Notes: generated from the letters alone by a model not told the origin. 64,000 bases of DNA from Salaquimonas sp. (GCA_028289365.1 JANQQM010000011.1:60023-124022); one strand, 5' to 3'; shown: positions 1 through 9,675, counted from the stretch's first letter. Numbers and translations are program-made.

Positions 1-903
1 CAATCGGTAATAAAGATCTTCTCGAAACAGTCCCTGGTTGATCAGTATTCTCAGATCCTTGTTGGTGGCGGCGACAATACGCACATCCGTCCGGATCGGG
101 GTTCGTCCACCAACCGTCGTATACTCCCCTTGCTGCAACACTCGCAGCAGCCGGGTTTGCGCATCCATTGGCATGTCGCCAATTTCATCAAGGAATAATG
201 TTCCTCCTTCTGCCTGCTCGAACCGTCCCGACGATCTGTGTTGCGCGCCGGTGAAGGCACCTTTCTCATGTCCGAAGAGTTCGGTTTCGATCAGGTCCTT
301 CGGGATTGCAGCCATGTTGATGGCAACAAACGGTCCATTGCTGCGCTTGCCATAATCGTGCAAGGCACGCGCCACCAGCTCTTTGCCGGTGCCCGATTCA
401 CCGGTGATCATCAAGGTCAGGTCGGTTTGCATCAGCCTTGCCAGGACACGGTAGATTTCTTGCATGGCCGGCGACCGACCGACAAGCGGCATGCGGTCAG
501 CATCCTCGTCCAAATCACCAGCATCAGCGACACGCTTTGGTTCAGACAAGGCCCGGCCGGCAATCGCGATCAGTTCCTGCAGATCGAACGGTTTGGGCAG
601 ATATTCGTAGGCCCCCTTCTCCGACGCCTTGATTGCCGTCATGAAGGTGTTTTGCGCGCTCATAACGACAATCGGCAAATCCGGGCGTAATCGCTTGATC
701 CGAGGCAGCAAGTCGAAAGCGTTACCATCGGGCATGATGATATCGGTGATAACAAGATCGCCATCGCCTGATGACACCCAACGCCAAAGTGTGGCGATAT
801 TTGACGTGACGCGTACCTCATACCCTGCCCTAGACAGCGCCTGATTTAACACAGTGCGGATTGCGGTGTCATCGTCAGCGACAAGTACGAGCCCTTTGCT
901 CAT
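1..903 (-). CDS. ntrC: Nitrogen regulation response regulator NtrC (partial, C-terminus off the left edge)
   Basis: NtrC is the sigma-54-dependent activator of nitrogen-assimilation genes, phosphorylated by NtrB. I translated the reverse strand from the ATG at 903: an N-terminal receiver domain (acidic pocket followed by an ITDIIMPDG phosphoacceptor segment) runs into an AAA+ sigma-54 interaction domain. Visible in the AAA+ part are a Walker A (GESGTGKE), the sigma-54 contact loop GAFTGA (coded at 244-261) and a Walker B-like FLDEIGD. About 301 codons are present. The Fis-type DNA-binding end of a usual ~480-residue protein lies outside the window. The ATG overlaps the TGA of ntrB, so the two are translationally coupled. 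Confidence 0.95.
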   Translation of the reverse strand, partial: MSKGLVLVADDDTAIRTVLNQALSRAGYEVRVTSNIATLWRWVSSGDGDLVITDIIMPDGNAFDLLPRIKRLRPDLPIVVMSAQNTFMTAIKASEKGAYEYLPKPFDLQELIAIAGRALSEPKRVADAGDLDEDADRMPLVGRSPAMQEIYRVLARLMQTDLTLMITGESGTGKELVARALHDYGKRSNGPFVAINMAAIPKDLIETELFGHEKGAFTGAQHRSSGRFEQAEGGTLFLDEIGDMPMDAQTRLLRVLQQGEYTTVGGRTPIRTDVRIVAATNKDLRILINQGLFREDLYYRL

Positions 904-2036
904 TCGACTTCATCCTGATGTTCAGTTTCAGTTTCGCCACGCCACGCCGGCAACAATATGCGGAAGATCGTTTTCCTGGGTTCAGACTCGCATTCGACGA
1001 CACCACCGTGATCACCGACAATTTTGGCGACCAATGCCAGGCCGAGACCTGAGCCGTTGGGTTTGGACGTCACAAACGGATCGAACAGATGCGGTCGAAT
1101 ATCCTCATTGACACCGGATCCATTGTCACGCACGCAGAATTCCAAAGGCAGGGAAACGCGTTCTGCGGACCCAGGAACCGACAAGTGAATTCCCGGTCTG
1201 AAAGCCGTCGTTAAATGAATTTCGCCATCTGCACGTTTGGTGAGCGCTTCGGACGCATTCTTCACCAGGTTCAGAAATACCTGAATGAGCTGATCCCGGT
1301 TTCCGTAGACTGGTGGAAGCGAGGGATCATACTCCTCGGTGATCCGAATATTCCGGGCAAATCCGGATTTGGCCAGCGTTTTGACATGTTCGAGGACCGC
1401 GTGAATGTTGACCGGATCACGCTCGATTGGCCGCTGGTCGGAAAACACTTCCATGCGGTCAACAAGTTTTACGATTCGATCTGCCTCGTCGGTAATCAGG
1501 CGCGTCAGTTGCCGGTCTTGTTCATTTGCCGCCATTTCCAGAAGCTGTGCGGCGCCGCGAATGCCCGATAGCGGGTTTTTGATTTCATGCGCTAGCATCG
1601 CCGCCAACCCGGTAACCGTTCGTGCCGCACCTCGATGGGTCAGTTGTCGGTCAATCTTGTCGGCCATGCTACGCTGTTGAAACATCAACACCACGCAATC
1701 CTGCTGTTCCAGAAGCGGTGAGGCATAGGCGTCAACCACCTGTTCACGGCCGATGCGCGGAGAGGAAATGTCGACCTTGTATTCATTGATAGCTGTTCCG
1801 GAAGCTCGAACCTGATCGATCAGGCTGAGCACAGGGCTGCCAAACGGAATGAAATAATCAAGCATGTGCCGGGACATGAACGCGGCAGAGGATCCAAAAA
1901 ACGCTTCTGCCGCCAAATTGGCATGGGCGACCCGACCCTCCCCGTCAACAACCAGGACAGGTTGCGGCAAGGAGTCCAGAACGGGATATTTGCCCTTGTC
2001 GGAATTTCTTCGCGTATTTTGCATCATCTGCGTCAT
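900..2036 (-). CDS. ntrB: Nitrogen regulation sensor histidine kinase NtrB
   Basis: This is the soluble two-component kinase/phosphatase that controls NtrC in response to PII signalling. The 378 residues show an N-terminal PAS-like sensor domain (about 20-120), a dimerisation/phosphoacceptor helix with the H-box LAHEIKNPL (His about 150), and a C-terminal ATPase domain with N-box ([10 protein letters not shown]), DNGSG and GSGLGLAL motifs. There is no membrane segment, as expected for NtrB. Its start overlaps the end of dusB by 4 bases and its stop overlaps the ntrC start, giving the compact operon dusB-ntrB-ntrC known from many alphaproteobacteria. Confidence 0.95.
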   Translation of the reverse strand: MTQMMQNTRRNSDKGKYPVLDSLPQPVLVVDGEGRVAHANLAAEAFFGSSAAFMSRHMLDYFIPFGSPVLSLIDQVRASGTAINEYKVDISSPRIGREQVVDAYASPLLEQQDCVVLMFQQRSMADKIDRQLTHRGAARTVTGLAAMLAHEIKNPLSGIRGAAQLLEMAANEQDRQLTRLITDEADRIVKLVDRMEVFSDQRPIERDPVNIHAVLEHVKTLAKSGFARNIRITEEYDPSLPPVYGNRDQLIQVFLNLVKNASEALTKRADGEIHLTTAFRPGIHLSVPGSAERVSLPLEFCVRDNGSGVNEDIRPHLFDPFVTSKPNGSGLGLALVAKIVGDHGGVVECESEPRKTIFRILLPAWRGETETEHQDEVE

Positions 2037-3031
2037 GCTGCTTCCGAGATTTCATCAACCAGGCAACCAGCCAAGCGAAATGCTGAAATGACGCGGTCTG
2101 GTTCAATCGATGTCATGATTTCTTTACGCAGGCTGTCATTTGCCGGAGATGCGATACGCTCAAAATACCAGGAAAGATGTTTACGAGCCTGTTTGACACC
2201 AACTTCCTTGCCGTAGAAGGAGAGCATCATCTCGTAATGTTCGATCGCCACATCAGCGATATATTCGGGATCATCTATTCGGGCATCGGCTGGCAGGAAA
2301 CCCGAGATCTTGCCGGGCAACCAGGGAGCACCATAGGCAGCTCGACCAATCATCACCCCATCAGCAGCGCATGCCTTGACCGCCGACGTTGCGGCGGCTC
2401 TGCCATCAATATCGCCATTTACGATGAGCGGAATTGATATTGCCTCACGAACCGCTTTGATGGCATCCCAATTCGCCCTGCCCTTGTAGAACTGACATCT
2501 TGTGCGGCCATGAACGGTTACCATGGCTATGCCCAGCCTTTCAGCCCGGTAAGCAAGTTCCGGTGCGTTGATAGACTGATCATCCCAACCCAAGCGCATT
2601 TTCAGCGTCACCGGGACATTGACTTCGCTGACTACGGCTTCAATCAGGCGCGTTGCGTGATCAAGGTCGCGCATCAGCGCCGAACCGGAATATCCCGACG
2701 TAACCCGTTTTGCCGGGCATCCCATATTGATGTCGATGATGTCCGCGCCGTTGCTGACGGCCATATTTGCCGCCAGCCTCATCCACTTCTCTTCACGTCC
2801 AGCCAATTGAACAATGTGATCAGCAGAACCGGACTTGCAAATCTTCATTTCCATCTCGGTCTGGCCACAGACCAGAGCTTCACTGGCGACCATTTCGCTG
2901 ACCACTGCACCGGCACCAAATCGCCATGCCAGATTTCGAAACGGCACGTCGGTTACGCCGGACATGGGAGCAAGAAACGTTTTGTTGCGAATCTGCCGTG
3001 TTCCGATATTCAGAGGTTCGCTAAATTCCAT
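2033..3031 (-). CDS. dusB: tRNA-dihydrouridine synthase (DusB/NifR3 family)
   Basis: This FMN-dependent enzyme reduces uridine to dihydrouridine in tRNA. The 332-residue protein has the family's TIM-barrel start ([13 protein letters not shown]), the catalytic-cysteine segment [10 protein letters not shown] (Cys about 105) and flavin phosphate-binding motifs ([19 protein letters not shown]). It is the first gene of the nifR3-ntrB-ntrC operon, with a 4-base overlap into ntrB. It faces ispDF across a divergent promoter region that contains a perfect inverted repeat at 3071-3090. Confidence 0.95.
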   Translation of the reverse strand: MEFSEPLNIGTRQIRNKTFLAPMSGVTDVPFRNLAWRFGAGAVVSEMVASEALVCGQTEMEMKICKSGSADHIVQLAGREEKWMRLAANMAVSNGADIIDINMGCPAKRVTSGYSGSALMRDLDHATRLIEAVVSEVNVPVTLKMRLGWDDQSINAPELAYRAERLGIAMVTVHGRTRCQFYKGRANWDAIKAVREAISIPLIVNGDIDGRAAATSAVKACAADGVMIGRAAYGAPWLPGKISGFLPADARIDDPEYIADVAIEHYEMMLSFYGKEVGVKQARKHLSWYFERIASPANDSLRKEIMTSIEPDRVISAFRLAGCLVDEISEAA

Positions 3032-3070
3032 TGGCCTTCAATTACTGCGAATTTGGCACTTTGATCAAAA

Positions 3071-3090
3071 AATAGGCAATTTTGCCTATT
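3071..3090. promoter_or_regulatory. Perfect 8-bp inverted repeat in the dusB/ispDF divergent promoter
   Basis: AATAGGCA (3071-3078) and TGCCTATT (3083-3090) are separated by 4 bases, between the divergent starts of dusB (3031) and ispDF (3179). It could be an operator for either gene or an RNA hairpin. No flanking T-run suits a terminator, and neither gene needs one here. I do not recognise the motif. Confidence 0.4.
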
Positions 3091-3178
3091 GCCTGTAAAC
3101 TAACCATTATTTGCTGCGATGCACAAGTGGCAATTTGTGGTCAAATCTGCGAATTTCAATCGTTTCAAGGAGTGCAGC

Positions 3179-4363
3179 TTGCAAAAATGTGTTGCCATAA
3201 TTGTCGCAGCAGGTCGCGGTCATCGAATGGGCTCATCTGACGAAGGACCAAAGCAATATCGAAAACTCGGTTCGCAGGCAGTTTTGAATCGTACCATCTC
3301 GCAATTCATCAACCACAAGGACGTTGACCTCGTCTTGCCGGTGATTCACGCAGATGACCTGGAATTGTTCAACAGTTCTGTTCTACCGCACAAGAAGCTT
3401 ATGGACCCGGTCATTGGCGCCGCAACACGGCAGGCAAGCGGGTTCTGTGGCCTGAAGGCTCTGGAAAAATTGGCACCAGGTATTGTGCTGATACATGACG
3501 GGGTTCGCCCTTTTGTTGCCGCCGAGACAATAAGCGACGTTATCAATTCGACTGAACCGGGCATCTGCACGTTACCTGCGCACCCGGTTTCCGACACTTT
3601 GAAACATGTCGACGAACAAGGATTTATCGACGGCACCGTCAGCCGCGACTCCTTGTTCAGTGCCCAAACACCGCAGGGTTTTGTTTACGAAGAGATCCTT
3701 GCTGCCCATCGTCAGGCTGATGGCGATGAAGATACAGAATATACCGATGACGCCCAGATCGCTGAAGCTGTCGGTTTAAAGGTTCGTATCGTACCGTCGC
3801 CGGCGACCAACACAAAGATTACCACACAGGAAGATCTGGAGGCAGCGAGTTTGCGATATCAGGCAGCAGATACACGCACCGGCATCGGCTATGACGTGCA
3901 TCGTCTTGTCAACGGAAACTCTGTTACGCTTTGCGGCGTGGAGATCCCGCATACTCATTCACTTGACGGGCATTCTGATGCTGATGTGGGGTTGCATTCC
4001 TTGACGGATGCACTGCTCGGAACGATTGCCGACGGCGATATTGGAAGCCACTTTCCGCCTAGCGACGACGTGTGGAAAGACGCCTCATCGGATCGATTTC
4101 TGGAACACGCTATAAGCCTCGTTCGTGGGCGTGGCGGAACTATAACGCATCTCGACGTAACGCTGATATGCGAAGCGCCAAAAATTGGTCCCCATCGTGA
4201 CGAAATGCGAAAAACCATTTCAGAGATAACCGGGGTGAATGTTTCCCGTGTCTCGGTAAAAGCAACGACCAATGAACGCATTGGATTCATTGGCAGGCAG
4301 GAGGGCATCGCGGCCATGGCCACGGCGACCGTTTCCTTTGGTGCGATGGAATTGGAGGAATAG
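3179..4363 (+). CDS. ispDF: Bifunctional IspD/IspF enzyme of the MEP isoprenoid pathway
   Basis: The N-terminal half (about 1-220) is 2-C-methyl-D-erythritol 4-phosphate cytidylyltransferase, with the CTP-binding loop VAAGRGHRMG and a PKQYRKLG segment. The C-terminal half (about 233-394) is 2-C-methyl-D-erythritol 2,4-cyclodiphosphate synthase, with the metal site GYDVHRL and DGHSDADV. Fused ispDF is typical of alphaproteobacteria. I place the start at a TTG (3179) because AAGGAG sits 6 bases upstream and the IspD fold begins immediately after it. An in-frame ATG at 3119 would add 20 residues without a ribosome binding site. It runs directly into cinA. Confidence 0.92.
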   Translation: MQKCVAIIVAAGRGHRMGSSDEGPKQYRKLGSQAVLNRTISQFINHKDVDLVLPVIHADDLELFNSSVLPHKKLMDPVIGAATRQASGFCGLKALEKLAPGIVLIHDGVRPFVAAETISDVINSTEPGICTLPAHPVSDTLKHVDEQGFIDGTVSRDSLFSAQTPQGFVYEEILAAHRQADGDEDTEYTDDAQIAEAVGLKVRIVPSPATNTKITTQEDLEAASLRYQAADTRTGIGYDVHRLVNGNSVTLCGVEIPHTHSLDGHSDADVGLHSLTDALLGTIADGDIGSHFPPSDDVWKDASSDRFLEHAISLVRGRGGTITHLDVTLICEAPKIGPHRDEMRKTISEITGVNVSRVSVKATTNERIGFIGRQEGIAAMATATVSFGAMELEE

Positions 4364-4364
4364 A

Positions 4365-4886
4365 ATGGAAATTGATCCTGAACTCCCGGTGATTGCAAAT
4401 GCCGTCTTGGAACATTTTCGAGAAGAAGGTTTTCTCGTTGCCACGGCGGAATCCTGCACCGGTGGCCTCGTCAGCGCGTTGCTTACTTCAATTCCCGGAT
4501 CGTCCGACGTCGTGGATCGTGGATTCGTGACCTATTCAAATGACGCCAAGATGGAACTCTTGGGCGTATCTAAAGACAGCCTTGGCGAATTTGGTGCAGT
4601 TTCCGTCCAGGTTGCAGCCGAGATGGCCCGCGGTGCCATCGAAAATTCAAAGGCAGATGCCGCAGTTTCCATTACCGGAATAGCCGGACCGGGCGGTGGC
4701 GGCGAGGATAAACCGGTCGGTTTGGTATTCATAGCTGTCGCCAGGCGAATTGACGAAGGTTCATTTGTCGAGGAGTTTCGATTTTCGGACATGTCCAGAG
4801 ACCAAGTCCGCAATGAATCAGCAAAAATGGCGCTTGAAATGCTGCTAGCTTACGGCATCGACGAAGATGAAAACGGTGAATTGTGA
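4365..4886 (+). CDS. Nicotinamide-nucleotide amidohydrolase, CinA C-terminal family (PncC-like)
   Basis: This stand-alone CinA C-terminal domain of 173 residues is expected to deamidate nicotinamide mononucleotide to nicotinic acid mononucleotide in NAD salvage. Family motifs are clear: ATAESCTGG near residues 27-34, a GFVTYSNDAK segment, and SITGIAGPGGG. The start is the ATG at 4365, one base after the ispDF stop, with GGAGG at 4354-4358. A longer frame opening inside ispDF is not needed. The N-terminal MoCF domain of full-length CinA is absent, which is common in proteobacteria. Confidence 0.9.
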   Translation: MEIDPELPVIANAVLEHFREEGFLVATAESCTGGLVSALLTSIPGSSDVVDRGFVTYSNDAKMELLGVSKDSLGEFGAVSVQVAAEMARGAIENSKADAAVSITGIAGPGGGGEDKPVGLVFIAVARRIDEGSFVEEFRFSDMSRDQVRNESAKMALEMLLAYGIDEDENGEL

Positions 4887-5024
4887 GATCACGTTTTAAC
4901 GAAACCAGGCAATTCCGGTTTCAATTTCACTGATTCTGTGGTGTACTTTCCGCAGGGGTTCCAAAGGGTGTATGCCAGTTCATGTAAGGAGCGTGGCCGG
5001 CACCGCATTCTCTAGGAGATTGAA

Positions 5025-5327
5025 ATGTTGAAATCATTAAAAATGGCAGCACTGATGCTGGGTATTGCTGCAGTTATCGCGATAGGAGCCTACAAACCCG
5101 CAGAAGCAACCCACAAGACCTGGCATGTAATTGGTGCTGGTGCATTGGGATTTGCTCTGGGCGCAGGTATTGCCAATGCGAATCGTGGCTATTATCGGGG
5201 TACAACTTATCCCGCGGCTGGCGCCTATGCACCGCCGGTATATCAGCCGACCTGTTATTGGGAAAGACGGCAGTTTTACGATGCCTATCGCGGCGTATAT
5301 TGGAAACGCGTACAGGTCTGCAGCTAA
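5025..5327 (+). CDS. Small exported Gly/Tyr-rich protein of unknown function
   Basis: The predicted protein has 100 residues: a basic start (MLKSLK), a hydrophobic signal stretch ending near AEA, then a second hydrophobic Gly/Ala stretch (about 38-52) and a Tyr/Pro-rich tail with two cysteines. An AGGAG site sits just upstream of the ATG. Many Hyphomicrobiales encode comparable small periplasmic or membrane proteins, but I cannot name a family. It is a single-gene unit closed by the terminator at 5348-5376. Confidence 0.7.
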   Translation: MLKSLKMAALMLGIAAVIAIGAYKPAEATHKTWHVIGAGALGFALGAGIANANRGYYRGTTYPAAGAYAPPVYQPTCYWERRQFYDAYRGVYWKRVQVCS

Positions 5328-5347
5328 AGCACTCGAAGAAAAACGAA

Positions 5348-5376
5348 AAGGGCAGGATTTTTTCCTGCCTTTTTTT
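5348..5376 (+). terminator. Rho-independent terminator after the small exported protein
   Basis: A 7-bp stem GGCAGGA / TCCTGCC (5351-5357 and 5363-5369) with a short T loop is followed by a run of seven T. It lies 20 bases after the stop of the 5025-5327 gene. Confidence 0.85.
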
Positions 5377-5455
5377 GTTGCCCACTTGAACGGGCAAAAT
5401 CCATAACTACATGTGTAGGGTAAGGACTGAACCACCTTGCATTCTTCAGACCTCC

Positions 5456-5494
5456 AAAAAGAAAAGCCCGGTATGTTTAGCCGGGTTTTCTTTT
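5456..5494. terminator. Likely bidirectional terminator, mainly for the lipA/coq10-like operon
   Basis: A CCCGG / CCGGG stem is extended by A-rich and T-rich arms: AAAAGAAAA on one side and TTTTCTTTT on the other, with one bulged G. Read on the reverse strand it follows the end of the coq10-like gene (5511) and finishes in a T-rich tract. Confidence 0.75.
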
Positions 5495-5510
5495 GTCCGG
5501 ATTTGACTTC

Positions 5511-5957
5511 TTAGGCATAGACGGTGTCTGCCCGTTCCTTGAATGCGGTTGTAAATCGCTTGAACGCCGTGTCAAACATCGACCCCATCAACAGACCCAA
5601 TGTCCTGCTCTTGAATGAATAGTCGATGTGAAAATCAACATCGCACTCATTCGATCCGACTTCCAGGAACTTCCAGCGATTGTCGAGATGGTGGAATGGG
5701 CCATCGATATATTTTACATCGATAATCAGATCGTCCGGATTGAGCATGACCTGGGTCGTGAATGACTGTTTGATCGCCTTGTACCCGACTCCCATGCGAG
5801 CAACGAGGACTTCACGTCCTTCGCGTTCTCTGCGCGATTGTACGGTCAGGCTCTCGCAAAGTGGCAAGAACTCGGGATAGCGCTCGACATCCGCAACAAG
5901 GTCGAACATCTGGCGCGCGGAATGGTAAACCCGCTCGGTTTTTGAATAACTCGCCAA
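5511..5957 (-). CDS. COQ10/RatA-type START-domain protein
   Basis: This 148-residue single-domain polyketide-cyclase/START fold protein matches the COQ10/RatA family. The N-terminal pattern is typical (VYHSARQMFDLVADVERYPEFLPLC), followed by conserved central strands (MGVGYKAIKQSFTTQV) and a C-terminal amphipathic helix. Mitochondrial COQ10 binds ubiquinone and supports respiration. The bacterial RatA name comes from a reported ribosome effect in E. coli, which may not apply here. It lies 4 bases after lipA, so the two are probably co-transcribed. Confidence 0.88.
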   Translation of the reverse strand: MASYSKTERVYHSARQMFDLVADVERYPEFLPLCESLTVQSRREREGREVLVARMGVGYKAIKQSFTTQVMLNPDDLIIDVKYIDGPFHHLDNRWKFLEVGSNECDVDFHIDYSFKSRTLGLLMGSMFDTAFKRFTTAFKERADTVYA

Positions 5958-5961
5958 GAAA

Positions 5962-6918
5962 TCAGTTCACGGCAAGCTTGCTGTCGCGGGCGCTTTTCAG
6001 TCGCGCAAAATCTTCGCCTGCATGGTGCGATGAGCGCGTGAGCGGGCTGGATGATACGAGCATGAAGCCTTTTGTGTAGGCAATCGTTTCATAGGATTTG
6101 AATTCCTCCGGCGTAACAAAATATTTCACCGGGTGATGTTTGCGCGTCGGCTGCAGATATTGGCCGATAGTCAGGAAATCGACATCAGCGCTGCGCAAAT
6201 CATCCATCAGCTGCAGAACCTCGTTTCGTGTTTCACCCAAACCAACCATGATGCCTGATTTTGTGAACATGGAGGGATCAATTTCCTTCACCTGCTGGAG
6301 CAGCCTGATCGAATGGAAATACCGTGCGCCAGGACGGACCGTCAGATAGTTGGACGGCACGGTTTCGAGATTGTGGTTGAAGACGTCGGGCTTCGCGGCA
6401 ACCACCGCTTCCAGGGCGCCCGGCTTCCTGAGAAAGTCAGGCGTCAGGATCTCAATCGTGGTTTCGGGCGACCGTTCACGGATCGCTGAAATCGTCTCGA
6501 CAAAATGCTGAGCACCGCCATCGTCCAGGTCGTCGCGATCGACGGAAGTAATCACAACATGCTTCAGACCAAGTTTGGCGACCGCGATGGCGACATTCTC
6601 AGGTTCACTTTTGTCGAGCGGGTTCGGGATTCCGGTGCGCACATTGCAAAAAGCGCAAGCGCGTGTGCAGGTATCGCCCATGATCATCATGGTCGCGTGT
6701 TTCTGTGACCAGCATTCGCCAATATTCGGACAACCAGCCTCTTCACAAACGGTTACGAGATTGTTTTCCTTGACGATCTGCCGGGTCTCTTCATAGACAG
6801 GTGACCCCCCTGCCCTGACGCGTATCCAGGACGGTTTGCGGAGCACCTCGGAATCCGGCCGATGGGCTTTTTCGGGGTGGCGTGGCCTGTTTTTTGTCGT
6901 GTCGAGTACCGTGACCAT
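5962..6918 (-). CDS. lipA: Lipoyl synthase
   Basis: This radical-SAM enzyme inserts two sulfurs into protein-bound octanoyl groups to make lipoyl cofactors. Both iron-sulfur clusters are visible in the 318-residue protein: the auxiliary cluster cysteines at about 58, 63 and 69 ([12 protein letters not shown]) and the radical-SAM triad at 84, 88 and 91 (CTRACAFC). The C-terminal Arg-Ser-Ser-His segment that ligates the auxiliary cluster is present. Its products are used by the PdhB and PdhC lipoyl domains encoded just upstream in the same orientation. Confidence 0.97.
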   Translation of the reverse strand: MVTVLDTTKNRPRHPEKAHRPDSEVLRKPSWIRVRAGGSPVYEETRQIVKENNLVTVCEEAGCPNIGECWSQKHATMMIMGDTCTRACAFCNVRTGIPNPLDKSEPENVAIAVAKLGLKHVVITSVDRDDLDDGGAQHFVETISAIRERSPETTIEILTPDFLRKPGALEAVVAAKPDVFNHNLETVPSNYLTVRPGARYFHSIRLLQQVKEIDPSMFTKSGIMVGLGETRNEVLQLMDDLRSADVDFLTIGQYLQPTRKHHPVKYFVTPEEFKSYETIAYTKGFMLVSSSPLTRSSHHAGEDFARLKSARDSKLAVN

Positions 6919-6935
6919 GTCGTTTGCCTTTTCCG

Positions 6936-7280
6936 CTAGTCTCGCGGATCATCCTTTGCATGATAAATAGGGCTGTCGCCGGAAGAGTGTTGATTTCGTT
7001 GCATTGATCCCTGCTGCGATCTGCCGAAAAACCACAGAATTAATATGGCGCCAAATGTAGCGACTACAAGATTACCGAGAAACCCGTAAAAGGAGATGCC
7101 CAATAATCCGGCAAGCGTTCCGCCAACAAACGATCCGGCAATTCCCACCAGAATGTTTGTCAGAAGGCCATGATCCCGGTTCATGGCGCGTTCGGCAATC
7201 CAGCCTGCCAATGCACCTATGATTAGCAGGCCGAAAAAGCCGACACCCGGCATTCCCAATATGCCATATGTCTCATTCAT
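6936..7280 (-). CDS. GlsB/YeaQ/YmgE-family small membrane protein (114 aa)
   Basis: Three hydrophobic, Gly-rich helices carry the family signature [21 protein letters not shown]...GIAGSFVGG. The family is linked to stress response and is found in many bacteria as transglycosylase-associated proteins, but its biochemical role is unproven. The start is the ATG at 7280; a TTG 18 bases upstream is also in frame. The C-terminus is polar and basic/serine-rich. It sits between lipA and a second member of the family. Confidence 0.8.
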   Translation of the reverse strand: MNETYGILGMPGVGFFGLLIIGALAGWIAERAMNRDHGLLTNILVGIAGSFVGGTLAGLLGISFYGFLGNLVVATFGAILILWFFGRSQQGSMQRNQHSSGDSPIYHAKDDPRD

Positions 7281-7317
7281 GACCCTGGTCCTGTCCAAAA
7301 CAATCCCGGCTCAAACC

Positions 7318-7566
7318 TTATGCAATTAGTCGCGCGACAAATACCACGACCACTGCGCCAATGACCGAGGTGATGATCTGGTTCGCGAGCGGATTTCCGG
7401 TAGCGATCTTCAGCCCGATGGCATTCAGCAAGATGCCGCCGACAAACGCACCAATGACACCGATGATCAGGTAATAGAACAGGCCGCCGCCACCGACCAC
7501 AAAACTCGCGATAAAGCCGGAAACCAGGCCGACCAGCAAAAATACGATTAGCGCTTTGGCATCCAT
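7318..7566 (-). CDS. GlsB/YeaQ/YmgE-like small membrane protein (82 aa)
   Basis: Three predicted transmembrane segments are rich in Gly, Ala, Val and Ile, with glycine-zipper-like spacing (VGGGGLFYYLIIGVIGAFVGG). It resembles the neighbouring gene and is assigned to the same broad family at lower confidence. The start ATG (7566) is preceded by a GGA-rich stretch. It is part of a trio of small membrane proteins between lipA and lpdA. Confidence 0.7.
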   Translation of the reverse strand: MDAKALIVFLLVGLVSGFIASFVVGGGGLFYYLIIGVIGAFVGGILLNAIGLKIATGNPLANQIITSVIGAVVVVFVARLIA

Positions 7567-7587
7567 ATCAATCTTCCGATCCTGTGT

Positions 7588-7764
7588 TATTGGATGTCAT
7601 TTTTTGACATCTTTCTGATTTTTCGAGGCAAAATACCCACCGGCCAATGCAGCTGGAACCGCCACGATTATGTGGATTACCAAATTGCCACCCAGCAAGA
7701 CTTGCATAATCACCGCGATGATGACACCGAATATGATCGCAAAAATTATCTGCCGTAGGGGCAT
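7588..7764 (-). CDS. 58-aa small membrane protein
   Basis: I translated this short frame by hand. It starts at the ATG at 7764 with an AAGGA AAAGGA purine stretch 5-15 bases upstream and stops at a TAA at 7588. The protein has two hydrophobic helices (about 6-24 and 28-45, with GGNLVIHIIVAVPAALAGGY in the second) and a basic tail ending in KMSKNDIQ. It lies between lpdA and the 82-residue GlsB-like gene in the same orientation. I do not recognise a named family. The good ribosome binding site and tight packing argue that it is real. Confidence 0.6.
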
Positions 7765-7786
7765 AAGCTATCCTTTTCCTTGGAGA

Positions 7787-9232
7787 TCAGGCATTCAAGA
7801 CCCTGCCATAGGCATCCAGCACACTTTCCTTCATCATCTCCGACAAAGTCGGGTGTGGGAAGATCGTGTGCATCAATTCCTCTTCTGTCGTTTCGAGGTT
7901 CATCGCGACCACAAAACCCTGGATTAGTTCAGTGACCTCCGCGCCTACCATGTGTGCGCCCAGCAATTCGCCGGTCTTCTTGTTGAAGATGGTCTTGATC
8001 ATGCCCTGGTCTTCGCCAAGTGCAATCGCCTTGCCGTTCGCACCAAATGAGAAACGCCCAACACGGATTTCAATACCTGCATCCTTGGCAGCAGCTTCGG
8101 TCAGGCCGACAGAGGCAACCTGCGGGTGACAATAGGTACAACCGGGAATCTTGTTCTTGTCGGTTGGATGAACACCCGGAAGGCCTGCGATTTTCTCAAC
8201 GCAGACCACGCCTTCATGTTCGGCCTTGTGCGCCAGCATTGGCGGCCCGGCGACATCGCCAATTGCATATATTCCGGGCACATTTGTCTTCCCGTAGCCA
8301 TCAATGACAATACAGCCGCGGTCTGTTTTCACGCCGACTTTCTCCAGGCCCAGATTTTCAATATTTCCCTGGACGCCAACTGCGGAGATCAGTTTCTCGG
8401 CTTCAAGTTTTTCGGTCTTGCCGCCCTTGAGTTCAACATGGGCGACTATGCCACTGGCGGTTTTTTCAACCTTCGAGACCTTGGCTTCTGTATGAATTTT
8501 CAAACCGGCCTTTTCCAGTTGTTTGCGGGCAAGGCCGGAAATCTCGGCGTCTTCTACCGGCATGATGGTCGGCATTAATTCAATGACCGTCACGTCAACG
8601 CCCATGGCATTGTAGAAACTGGCAAATTCAATGCCGATCGCACCTGAACCCATGACCACCATGGTTTTTGGCATGGTTTTCGGAACCATTGCTTCGAAAT
8701 AGGTCCAAATCTTATCACCATCCGGTTCAATACCCGGAAGTACGCGCGGGCGGGCGCCGGTGGCAACGATTATATGCTTGGCCTGATAGGTGCCCTCACC
8801 CAAAGTACCCTTGGGGATCGGATGTTGGGGTTCCATCGGTTTCTTCTTGGTTTTCGAGACTTTGATTTCACCGGGTTTTGTGATCTCCGCCTCGCCCCAG
8901 ATGACATCGACCTTATTCTTCTTCATGAGGAAGCCGACCCCGCCATTGAGCCGGGCTGACACACCTCGCGAGCGGTCAACGACCGCTTTCACGTCAGCAG
9001 AGATCTTGCCTTCAATCGACAGGCCATAGGATTTGGCATTTTCACTGTAATGCATGATCTCGGCCGAGCGAAGCAGGGCTTTTGTCGGAATACATCCCCA
9101 ATTCAGGCATATTCCGCCAAGATGTTCGCGCTCTACGATTGCCGTCTTCAGTCCGAGCTGCGCGGACCGAATTGCAGTTACATATCCGCCCGGACCCGAG
9201 CCAATTATGATAACATCATAGGAATTCGCCAT
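7787..9232 (-). CDS. lpdA: Dihydrolipoyl dehydrogenase (E3)
   Basis: This flavoprotein disulfide oxidoreductase reoxidises dihydrolipoamide on 2-oxoacid dehydrogenase complexes with NAD. The 481 residues include the N-terminal FAD motif GSGPGG, the redox-active disulfide CLNWGC (Cys 42 and 47), the NAD-binding GSGAIG, and the C-terminal HTIFPHPTLSE His/Glu pair. An insertion rich in Lys/Pro around 130-150 precedes the second half. Its position downstream of pdhABC and upstream of lipA indicates it serves the pyruvate dehydrogenase complex. Confidence 0.96.
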   Translation of the reverse strand: MANSYDVIIIGSGPGGYVTAIRSAQLGLKTAIVEREHLGGICLNWGCIPTKALLRSAEIMHYSENAKSYGLSIEGKISADVKAVVDRSRGVSARLNGGVGFLMKKNKVDVIWGEAEITKPGEIKVSKTKKKPMEPQHPIPKGTLGEGTYQAKHIIVATGARPRVLPGIEPDGDKIWTYFEAMVPKTMPKTMVVMGSGAIGIEFASFYNAMGVDVTVIELMPTIMPVEDAEISGLARKQLEKAGLKIHTEAKVSKVEKTASGIVAHVELKGGKTEKLEAEKLISAVGVQGNIENLGLEKVGVKTDRGCIVIDGYGKTNVPGIYAIGDVAGPPMLAHKAEHEGVVCVEKIAGLPGVHPTDKNKIPGCTYCHPQVASVGLTEAAAKDAGIEIRVGRFSFGANGKAIALGEDQGMIKTIFNKKTGELLGAHMVGAEVTELIQGFVVAMNLETTEEELMHTIFPHPTLSEMMKESVLDAYGRVLNA

Positions 9233-9417
9233 TTATGTCTCCTGGTCTCGATTCCTTGCGATTATTTCTCTCAATCGAAGTCATGGTTTAATTTGTGTTA
9301 CCTGCCGGCTGCTTTGGTTTACCTAACGTAATCACACTGTTAACCGTAATCTTGGAACGCCTTTCATTGGTCAAATTCGAGCGGTAAATCCTCAAGAATC
9401 CTTAACCTAAATGAGTC

Positions 9418-9675
9418 ATGTGTGGGATCATGGAACGATTATCCTCACTAATGTCCATCCCGGCTATCCTTGACCTCCCCTGGTATGTCGGTGAACTTGG
9501 TCTTGTATTGGCTGCGCTTGCACTCTTCAGCTCGGTATGGTCAATGCTGTCTTTGCGTTTTGCAGCTGCCATTGTTCGGCTTGCATTCGTATTTGTCCTG
9601 CTCATCATATTGACTCAAAATGGGCCTGATATCGTTTGGTTCATGAATCGGGTCGGACAGGCCATTACCAACTAG
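9418..9675 (+). CDS. Small membrane protein, tandem paralog A
   Basis: The protein has 85 residues with two hydrophobic segments (about 24-45 and 48-66) and the sequence LDLPWYVGELGL. It aligns by eye along its whole length with the next gene, which carries LALPWYVGIPGL and ends in the same LIILTQNG/FIILSQGG pattern. Both are therefore duplicates encoding two-helix inner-membrane proteins. An internal ATG at 9430 is an alternative start. The function is unknown. They run opposite to lpdA and pdhC. Confidence 0.65.
   Translation: MCGIMERLSSLMSIPAILDLPWYVGELGLVLAALALFSSVWSMLSLRFAAAIVRLAFVFVLLIILTQNGPDIVWFMNRVGQAITN

Noticed and set aside
4901..4922. GAAACC / GGTTTC hairpin after cinA as a terminator
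   Set aside because: Only 6 bp in the outer stem and no T-run follows.
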